DNA of 12,937 bases from an uncultured Flavobacteriales bacterium (GTDB lineage: Bacteria; Bacteroidota; Bacteroidia; Flavobacteriales_D; Sanyastnellaceae), in contig CALCNZ010000323.1 in NCBI GenBank assembly GCA_937897625.1, positions 1-12,937 of the forward strand, written 5' to 3'. Both the position numbers and the translations under genes were made by a program. Below, piece after piece: positions 6,740-12,937 of this stretch; within the stretch, counting starts at the first letter, position 1, and every line of letters starts with the position of its first letter. The notes under the pieces were generated by a model. The model had not been told where the DNA came from, did not search any database, and was given only the letters and a program-made list of their open reading frames with translations.

Positions 6740-7174
6740 TTATTTCACTCCGGTGCTTCCAAATCCGCCTTCTCCTCTTTCACTTTCTGAAAGCGTTTGT
6801 TGTTCCACCCACTCGATTTGTTCGTGCTTGGCAATTACCATTTGAGCAATGCGCTCGCCCGGTTCAATCGTAAACACATCGTTCGAGAGATTCACTAATA
6901 AAACCTTTATCTCTCCGCGGTAATCGGCGTCAATGGTTCCGGGTGTATTCAACACGGTAATTCCGTGTTTGAAAGCCAATCCGCTTCTTGGACGAATCTG
7001 CGCTTCGGTTCCAACAGGTAATTCCATGAATAGTCCGGTTGGAACAAGCACTCGCTCGAGCGACTTCAACGCGATGGGTTCTTCAATGTTCGCTCGAAGA
7101 TCTAATCCTGCTGCATGCGCCGTGGCGTAAGCAGGAGCCTCGAATTTCGATTTATTGATGAGTGCAACTTTCAT
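6740..7174 (-). CDS. dut: dUTP diphosphatase (dUTPase)
   Basis: A 144-residue trimeric-type dUTPase, which hydrolyses dUTP to dUMP and pyrophosphate, keeping uracil out of DNA and feeding dTMP synthesis. All five family motifs are present in order: AGLDLRA (22-28), RPRSGLA (61-67), NTPGTIDADYRGEIKV (76-91, with probable catalytic D82), PGERIAQMVI (105-114) and the C-terminal glycine-rich RGEGGFGSTG (133-142). The length is typical and nothing is missing. The ATG shares one base with the stop of the enoyl-CoA hydratase (TAATG), a sign of translational coupling. It is the last gene before the intrinsic terminator at 6682-6706. Confidence 0.97.
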   Translation of the reverse strand: MKVALINKSKFEAPAYATAHAAGLDLRANIEEPIALKSLERVLVPTGLFMELPVGTEAQIRPRSGLAFKHGITVLNTPGTIDADYRGEIKVLLVNLSNDVFTIEPGERIAQMVIAKHEQIEWVEQQTLSESERGEGGFGSTGVK

Positions 7175-7956
7175 TATTTACCCGTAAACGTTGGTTTGCG
7201 TTTTTCCATGAATGCACTTGTGCCTTCTTTGAAATCTTCTGTTCCGAAACACTTTCCGAACTCTTCCGCTTCGGCTTTCAATCCAACTGCTTCGCTATCG
7301 AAACCCGCTTGAACCGCGCGCAAAGCACTTGAGATTGCAGACGGAGAAAGCTTTTCAATTTTTCCAGCTAAGTCTGTTGTGAACTGCATTAAATTTTCCA
7401 ATTCAACTACATGATTCACCAAGCCCCATTGCAATGCATCTGCTGCAGAAAGTCTTCCAGCCGTTACAATTAATTCTGTTGCTTTTCCTCTTCCCACCAA
7501 ACGCGGCAAACGCTGTGTTCCACCGTAGCCAGGAATTACACCCAATGAAACTTCAGGCAATCCCATAACTGCATTTGAAGAAGCCACACGCATGTGACAG
7601 CTCATGGCCAATTCCAATCCACCGCCGAAAGCATATCCGTTCACAGCAGCAATAACAGGCGTGTTCAATCGCTCTACGAAATTGAACAACTGCTCGTGTC
7701 CCAACAACGAAAGTTCTTTTCCTTGTTCAACCGAAAAGCTCGCAAATTCTTTAATGTCGGCACCTGCTACGAAAGCCTTGTCGCCTGCACCAGTTAGAAC
7801 AATGGCTCTAACATTATCATCGGCTTCAGCATCTGCGAAGGCTGCGTGAAGTTCCTCAATGGTTGCCTTGTTCAAGGCATTCATTTGGTCGGGTCTGTTT
7901 ATGGTAATGATGCGCGTTGCACCAATGTTTTCAAGAAGTAAAAATTGAAACGACAT
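7174..7956 (-). CDS. Enoyl-CoA hydratase/isomerase (crotonase family)
   Basis: A 260-residue crotonase-fold enzyme, probably hydrating trans-2-enoyl-CoA to 3-hydroxyacyl-CoA in fatty-acid or short-chain acyl-CoA degradation. Seen: the oxyanion-hole segments VAGADIKEF (63-71) and NGYAFGGGLELA (106-117, with G112), and both acid-base glutamates of true hydratases. These are E115 and E135, which correspond by spacing to E144 and E164 of the rat enzyme. IPGYGGTQRLPR follows as in 3-hydroxybutyryl-CoA dehydratases. Keeping both glutamates argues for hydratase rather than an isomerase-only or hydrolase member; the natural acyl chain is unknown. The ATG is 36 nt after the large T9SS protein gene, and its stop overlaps dut by one base. 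No other beta-oxidation gene is present. Confidence 0.92.
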   Translation of the reverse strand: MSFQFLLLENIGATRIITINRPDQMNALNKATIEELHAAFADAEADDNVRAIVLTGAGDKAFVAGADIKEFASFSVEQGKELSLLGHEQLFNFVERLNTPVIAAVNGYAFGGGLELAMSCHMRVASSNAVMGLPEVSLGVIPGYGGTQRLPRLVGRGKATELIVTAGRLSAADALQWGLVNHVVELENLMQFTTDLAGKIEKLSPSAISSALRAVQAGFDSEAVGLKAEAEEFGKCFGTEDFKEGTSAFMEKRKPTFTGK

Positions 7957-7992
7957 GTTGTAATTGTTTTTGCGAATTTATTCCAAAAGAGA

Positions 7993-10900
7993 TTAACGAA
8001 TCACAGTTACGTGTCCAATTAATTCTTGTCGTCGTTCAAGACTATCGAACGACAGCTTCCAAGTATAGACATCGTTCTGAACAAAGTATCCTTTGTAAGA
8101 GGCCAACCACGGCTCGTTCGGATTCTTGGTTTCGAAAATCATAAGTCCCCAACGATCAAAAATCTGAAGATGAAATCCGGTTAAATTTTCTCCAACCACC
8201 AAGAACACATCGTTCAATCCATCGCCGTTCGGGGTTACTGCGTTTGGAACGTAAATTGGAAAATACGGACGCACAAAAACGGAGTCAATTCCAACACAAC
8301 CGGTGCTATTTGTAGTTGTTAGATAATACCAAGTTGGTGCAGATGGAATGGCCGTTGGATAGGCACAATCCACACAAGACAATCCCGTTGAAGGAAACCA
8401 ATTGTATTCCAATCCGAAGGTATTGCCAAAGAGTTGAGTATTTCCGGGATAATCGAAATACTGATCGGGTCCAGCATCTACTTGAGGAAGTGGAAGAATA
8501 TTCATGTAAAGGGAATCGGTATCGGAGCATCCATTCACATCGGTTCCAATAACTGTGACCCATTGCGAATAGGGTGCACTCACCAATGTTGAACTTGCTG
8601 AAGGATTTACAACACTGCTGAAGGGAAGCCAAGAATAAAAATCGGCGCCGCTGGCTTCAATGGGATAGTACTCTCCCAAGCACACTGTTCCACCTTCGGA
8701 TGCAACTACGTTCAATTCGATAACGTCAATAGAGACTTCTGAATTTCCCACTCCGCAGGCATTGGCAATGGCCACGTTGTAGGTGATAGAATTGTTTGGA
8801 GAGGCCGTAGGGTTTTGAATGTTGGTGGCATTCAATCCTTGTGAAGGCGTCCATTGGTAAGAGATTCCTTCTTCCGATTCCAAGACCACACTTTCACCCA
8901 AGCACAGTTGAATGGTCGGATAAGTTACTCCGCCCGGCACTGTTTGTTCAACAAATACAAAACAACTGTCTGTGGCAACGCATCCTTCGGCAGTGGTTAT
9001 CGTGACAAAAAACTGTTCATCAACGGTGGGTGTTGCAACGGTATTTGCGGTAGTCAAAGAACTTAAAGAAGGTGAGCTTTGCCATTGGTAAGATGCGCCT
9101 CCCGAAGCCGTTAGTGGCTGTGAATCGCCAATGCAAATGGTGTGATCGGGCCCTGCCTCAGCCACAGGAATAATTACGTTTACATGCACACCCACCGTGT
9201 CGCTTCCGCAAGCGTTGAAATCAGAGACGTAATAGTTGGAAGAAACCGTTGGCGTTGCCACTGCGGTGTTTCCAATTATGTTGGAAAGAGTAGGGCTATT
9301 CAACCAAAACAAATTGCTGGAACCTGTTGCATTCAGTGTTACCGATTCTCCTACGCAAATCGGATTTACGCTTGCAAGTGTTGGCTGAGTGAATTGAATA
9401 ATCTGAAGATTAACCGTTGCGGTATCTGAGATATAACAATCATTGATGTCAGAAGCAATCATAGATACCGTTACGCTTCCAAGCTGATTAAACAAGTGAC
9501 TGGGTTCAAAGGCAGTGCTTGAAAGTCCATCGCCGAAATTCCAAGTAAAATCGGAAGCGTTTAACGTTCCATTCGAAAACTGTGCGGGGGTTCCAATGCA
9601 TATTTCCGAAGGCCCATCAACACTGGCAATGGCTTGCAATTGTCCGAGATCGAAACGAAAAACGGCGAGGTTACAACCGACACTGTTGTTGGTGGAAGAC
9701 CATGCTCCTGGCGTAGTTGGAAAATCGTCGTTGTTCTGACAACCCGCGCACACCGCCTGATACACAGAGCCGCTCTTGTCAAATCGCGAAGTGCCACCAT
9801 CGACGTGCTCAGCGCTTGAACTTCCCCCGAGAAAAGAACCGTAGACCAATTGCGTAGCCGTTGAATTCAAAACGGCCAAATAAAAATCGCTTCCGTCGGT
9901 GGTCGATTGAAAAGCATCTGGTGTAATGGGCAGGTTATTCGTTGTGCTGAAGTATGCCAAACAAGATAGAAACTGGCAGGTCTGAGAATTCGTATGTCCG
10001 CCCCAACCGCTGATGTAGATCTGATTGCAATCGCTCACTAAAAAAGCCGTTGGAGAAATATCTATTTCGCCGCTTCCCGTTCCAACGGTGGTGTTCCAAT
10101 TTAAGGTACTCAGTGTTGGATTGTACTGACGAATGAATTGTCCACTGTTGGGTTGTCCATACAAACCTGGCGTAATGGCCATGGTTCCTGCAGTTTGGCC
10201 GAAACAATAAATGTTGTCGTTTACATCGGTTTGAAGAAAATACACTTGATCGTATTCCGGCGTGCCCACCAAGGTGCCATACATAGGCGTGAAAAAAGAT
10301 GAATTGATTTTTAAAATGAAACCGTCTGTAGCTCCGTTTTGCGTGGGGTCTTCACCTGCAAAACAGAAGGGAAAGTTCGAACTTTGAGTACCGCCCGCCA
10401 CTATAATATTTCCGTCGTTAGCAAACTCCAATGAATAAATTGCATCTGCCCCGCTTCCGCCAATGTACGTAGACCAAAGCAAATTCGTAAGAAAAGGATT
10501 CAGCTTCGCAATATAGCCGTCGCTGTCTCCACCGCCATAGGTGGTCTGCGTTGGAAGTCCGGCTATGTCTGCGTTTCCACGCACACACGAGGCTATGAAA
10601 ATGTTGTTCATGATATCCACATTCACTTCACCACGAAACGCATCGCCGTAATTGTAGAACAATTCGTTTGCGTAATTCAGTCCGTCGTTCGAGGCATCTC
10701 CCAAATAAGTAGAACCCGTCAGGTTTCCGCTTGCATTGAATTTCGTGATAAAAAAATCACAACCGTTGGGGTGTCCGCTTGTGAAAAAAGTAGACATCAT
10801 CAATGGTGGACCACCGGCAAAATTTGTCTGATAGGCTCCGGGGGTCGTGGGGAAATCGTTACTTCCCGTAACACCGAAAACAACAATCTGATCGTTGTGA

Positions 10901-11880
10901 TCCACCACAATGCTGTGGGGAGTTTCCTGATGGGCGCCGCCTAAATAAGTGCTGTATAAAAGTGTGGCACCTGCGGCATCGAATTTCGAAATAGCGACAT
11001 CGAAATAATTTCCAGCAGTCGGATTGAAAGTAGAAGAATACGCACTTGCTGTTATCGGATAATTATTCCCGAAGACGCAAGCGCCTGAGACGAGATTTCC
11101 ACTTAAATCATCGCAAGCGGTGAAACCAAAATTATTCGCTGAAGAGCCTATGAATGAAGAGAACGCAATTTCCGGATCTATGATTAAAGCGTAGTTCGCG
11201 TCGTAGGTTCCCAATTCAAATTGAAGTTGATTTCCATTCAACACATAATTGCAATTCACTTCAATGAGGTGTCCGTTTATAGATTGAAAGGCGAAGGGTT
11301 TCGATTCATAAATTCTTCCGAGTGCGTGGTGCGAAATTAAATTTCCTGAAGTGTCTAATTCAAGTTGAAGTGAATCGTGGTAATGCCATGAAATGAGGTT
11401 TGGATTGGCGTGTGCTTCTAGCTCGAATTGGTATTTGATGGTTTTCGATTTTCCCAACAACCGTAGATTAATTCCGTTGTACACCTGTTCAAAATTTATG
11501 TTTTGAAATCGCTGAACATGCGTGCTCCATTTCGTAGAATCGGTTCCCAAAAAGTAATTGAAATATCCGGGCAATTCGTCTTGCTCTATGGCTTCGTTCA
11601 AACTTGCATTTTCTAATTGTTGAAGGAAGAATAGCGTGACTGTTGAATCGGGCAGCACATTGGGTTTGTGATCGGGAATGAAAATGGTTGAATCGAAGAC
11701 TTCGTAGGCGAATCCGTTCGATTGAATCCAGAAAGAACCTCCGGGAATTTCGGCTTTGTACTTGACTTGCGAAGGCCATTGGCCTTTGTTCTCAATAAAA
11801 GAAATTTGCGAAGAGACTAATCCCGGCAGAGTCACCAGAAATATCAGAATAAATATAAACGCTCTTCGTTGGGGAAACAT
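7993..11880 (-). CDS. T9SS type B secreted protein: DUF7948-like, SBBP propeller, PKD, Ig-like repeats
   Basis: A 1295-residue exported surface or secreted protein. Order seen: signal peptide (about 1-25, MFPQRRAFIFILIFLVTLPG, cleavage near SSQ); a DUF7948-like N-terminal region opening ISFIENKGQWP (about 27-240); seven SBBP-type units (about 240-745), each with a Y-S-T-Y-L-G-G-like strand and a D-G-F-I-x-K-L-N-like strand, likely a seven-bladed beta-propeller; a PKD domain (about 750-825, TWNFGDG); five Ig-like modules of about 75 residues (about 830-1205); and a C-terminal T9SS type B domain (about 1209-1295, YVPNAVTPNGDGLNDVF ... IFDRWG) of the gliding-motility-associated class. Such domains direct export through the outer membrane. 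Ligand unknown; no enzyme domain seen. The ATG at 11880 is chosen over a TTG at 11931 because it gives a compact signal peptide. It lies 54 nt after gpsA and has no PorP/SprF-like gene beside it. Confidence 0.9.
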   Translation of the reverse strand: MFPQRRAFIFILIFLVTLPGLVSSQISFIENKGQWPSQVKYKAEIPGGSFWIQSNGFAYEVFDSTIFIPDHKPNVLPDSTVTLFFLQQLENASLNEAIEQDELPGYFNYFLGTDSTKWSTHVQRFQNINFEQVYNGINLRLLGKSKTIKYQFELEAHANPNLISWHYHDSLQLELDTSGNLISHHALGRIYESKPFAFQSINGHLIEVNCNYVLNGNQLQFELGTYDANYALIIDPEIAFSSFIGSSANNFGFTACDDLSGNLVSGACVFGNNYPITASAYSSTFNPTAGNYFDVAISKFDAAGATLLYSTYLGGAHQETPHSIVVDHNDQIVVFGVTGSNDFPTTPGAYQTNFAGGPPLMMSTFFTSGHPNGCDFFITKFNASGNLTGSTYLGDASNDGLNYANELFYNYGDAFRGEVNVDIMNNIFIASCVRGNADIAGLPTQTTYGGGDSDGYIAKLNPFLTNLLWSTYIGGSGADAIYSLEFANDGNIIVAGGTQSSNFPFCFAGEDPTQNGATDGFILKINSSFFTPMYGTLVGTPEYDQVYFLQTDVNDNIYCFGQTAGTMAITPGLYGQPNSGQFIRQYNPTLSTLNWNTTVGTGSGEIDISPTAFLVSDCNQIYISGWGGHTNSQTCQFLSCLAYFSTTNNLPITPDAFQSTTDGSDFYLAVLNSTATQLVYGSFLGGSSSAEHVDGGTSRFDKSGSVYQAVCAGCQNNDDFPTTPGAWSSTNNSVGCNLAVFRFDLGQLQAIASVDGPSEICIGTPAQFSNGTLNASDFTWNFGDGLSSTAFEPSHLFNQLGSVTVSMIASDINDCYISDTATVNLQIIQFTQPTLASVNPICVGESVTLNATGSSNLFWLNSPTLSNIIGNTAVATPTVSSNYYVSDFNACGSDTVGVHVNVIIPVAEAGPDHTICIGDSQPLTASGGASYQWQSSPSLSSLTTANTVATPTVDEQFFVTITTAEGCVATDSCFVFVEQTVPGGVTYPTIQLCLGESVVLESEEGISYQWTPSQGLNATNIQNPTASPNNSITYNVAIANACGVGNSEVSIDVIELNVVASEGGTVCLGEYYPIEASGADFYSWLPFSSVVNPSASSTLVSAPYSQWVTVIGTDVNGCSDTDSLYMNILPLPQVDAGPDQYFDYPGNTQLFGNTFGLEYNWFPSTGLSCVDCAYPTAIPSAPTWYYLTTTNSTGCVGIDSVFVRPYFPIYVPNAVTPNGDGLNDVFLVVGENLTGFHLQIFDRWGLMIFETKNPNEPWLASYKGYFVQNDVYTWKLSFDSLERRQELIGHVTVIR

Positions 11881-11934
11881 GGTCTTCGAAGATAAGACTA
11901 CTTCTGAAGACAATGCGTTGCTTTGCTTCAAAAA

Positions 11935-12902
11935 CTAGCTTAGTCGATCGGCAAGTTTTCGCATTTCAACAGCAGGAGAAACCTTTTCGTACAGAATACG
12001 ATAAACGGCATCGGCAATGGGAATATCTGCACTGAATTTTTTATTGATTTCGTGAATGCCTCGTGTTGCGTAATAACCTTCTGCAACCATGTTCATTTCA
12101 ATGGTTGCCCACTTCACGCTGTAGCCCTTACCTACCATGGTTCCGAACGTTCTGTTGCGGGAATAAGGCGAATAAGCCGTTACCAGTAAATCACCTAAAT
12201 AAGCTGACGATTTTACATCTCTGTGAACCTCGTGAACAGAATCAATAAATCGCTCTATTTCGCCAATAGCGGCAGTTACAAGCACCGCTTGAAAATTATC
12301 TCCATACCCTAAACCGTGACAAATTCCGGAAGCCACAGCATAGACATTTTTCAATATCGCAGACAATTCAGTTCCGAAAACATCTTCCGTTGTTGTGGTT
12401 TTAATGTAGCGACATTTCAACTGCTCTGCCATGTAATCCGCTTTTGCTAAATCAGAGCATCCGATGGTTAAGTATGACAATTTTTCAAGCGCTACTTCTT
12501 CGGCGTGACAAGGTCCGCAGATGATTCCAATATTGTCGTAAGGAACATTCCAAGTCTTGTGAAAGTACCGCGCTGGAATGGCGTCGAACTCATTAATGAC
12601 CCCTTTGATAGCCGAGAACAATATTTTATTCTCTAAGCCCTTCACCTCAGCCTCTTGAAATGCCGAGTGAACAAATGCCGAAGGAATAGCCACAACTAAA
12701 ATATCGCAGGCGTCTACAACGGCTTGAAGGTTCGAAGAAACATGAACTTTATTTCGATCAAACTCAATGGCCTGAATATAATTGGGATTGTGACCAAACT
12801 CTTGAATGTGCTTCACAGCCTCTTCATTACGCATCCACCAATGCACATGCTCTTGCGATTGACTCAATAATTTGGTTAATGCAGTGGCCCAGCTACCGCC
12901 TC
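11935..12902 (-). CDS. gpsA: Glycerol-3-phosphate dehydrogenase [NAD(P)+], 5' truncated
   Basis: Reduces dihydroxyacetone phosphate to sn-glycerol-3-phosphate, the backbone of bacterial phospholipids, in the cytoplasm. Seen: 321 residues beginning GGSWATALTKLL, the Rossmann nucleotide-binding motif of GpsA. The frame is open to the adapter junction at 12902, and the partial codon there fits the expected third glycine. Also present are SAIKGV with the conserved lysine, GPCHAEEVA, LKNVYAVASGI with the second lysine, and SRNRTFG near the substrate site. Only about 10 residues (the initial Met and first strand) are lost to the contig end. A TTG at 12867 could be called as a start, giving 310 residues, but it would delete the nucleotide-binding motif and must be wrong. 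Likely first visible gene of the gpsA, surface protein, hydratase, dut group. Confidence 0.95.
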
Positions 12903-12935
12903 AGATCGGAAGAGCGTCGTGTAGGGAAAGAGTGT
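12903..12935 (-). other. Illumina TruSeq universal (read-1) adapter remnant (artefact)
   Basis: Bases 12903-12935 match the reverse complement of the TruSeq read-1 adapter, starting AGATCGGAAGAGCGTCGTGT. The last two bases (CT, 12936-12937) do not continue the adapter as I know it. Synthetic, not genomic; native sequence ends at about 12902 inside gpsA. Confidence 0.97.
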
Positions 12936-12937
12936 CT

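Noticed and set aside
7957..7992. Possible promoter with TAAATTCG before the enoyl-CoA hydratase
   Set aside because: The -7 element has a mismatch and no TTTG lies at a usable distance.
7993..11880. Repeats in the surface protein as a DNA repeat array, CRISPR or recombination site
   Set aside because: The periodicity is at protein level only; the nucleotide copies are diverged and there are no regular spacers.
11883..11892. 10-bp palindrome TCTTCGAAGA upstream of the T9SS protein ATG
   Set aside because: It is short, the flanks do not extend it and there is no second copy nearby, so an operator call is not supported.
11881..11931. TTG start for the T9SS protein at 11931
   Set aside because: It would add 17 polar residues before an otherwise typical signal peptide that begins at the ATG at 11880.
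12865..12867. TTG as the start of gpsA
   Set aside because: The frame stays open to 12902 and encodes the GGSWATAL nucleotide-binding motif upstream of this codon, so it is internal.

Overview
The window looks like chromosomal DNA of a member of the Bacteroidota, probably Flavobacteriales or a near relative. The evidence is a large surface protein with a type IX secretion (T9SS) type B sorting domain, a DUF4292 lipoprotein beside an EnvC-like protein, a bacterial geranylgeranylglyceryl phosphate synthase (GGGPS), a Bacteroidota-type promoter (TTTG ... TAnnTTTG) and moderately AT-rich coding sequence. All genus-level placement is inference. Both ends are untrimmed Illumina TruSeq adapter (about 1-25 and 12903-12935), so native sequence runs only from about 26 to 12902 and the first and last genes are cut by the contig ends.

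Layout. Plus strand, left: the 3' end of a RelA/SpoT-type (p)ppGpp enzyme, then GGGPS behind a candidate near-leaderless promoter, then 3-hydroxyanthranilate 3,4-dioxygenase, whose ATG overlaps the GGGPS stop. These converge, with a 3-nt gap, on a minus-strand envelope operon. In transcription order that operon is a sugar-phosphate nucleotidyltransferase with a left-handed beta-helix tail, a TPR lipoprotein, a DUF4292 lipoprotein and an EnvC-like protein with a degenerate LytM domain. Its genes overlap by 8 and 8 nt and are then 3 nt apart. Upstream, also on the minus strand, is a second group: gpsA (5' truncated), a 1295-residue T9SS-exported SBBP/PKD/Ig-like protein, an enoyl-CoA hydratase and dut. 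It ends at a strong intrinsic terminator (6682-6706) just before the envelope operon.

Working together. The envelope operon plausibly combines sugar activation, two periplasm-facing lipoproteins and an amidase activator for septal peptidoglycan. The DUF4292 protein has a sequence pattern like LolB, the outer-membrane lipoprotein receptor; this is the most interesting lead here but rests on pattern resemblance alone. The window also holds both stereochemical branches of glycerol-phosphate lipid metabolism: GpsA makes sn-glycerol-3-phosphate, while GGGPS uses sn-glycerol-1-phosphate. The gene space is nearly full: no gene-free stretch exceeds 100 nt, and I saw no tRNA, rRNA, CRISPR array, insertion sequence or phage gene.
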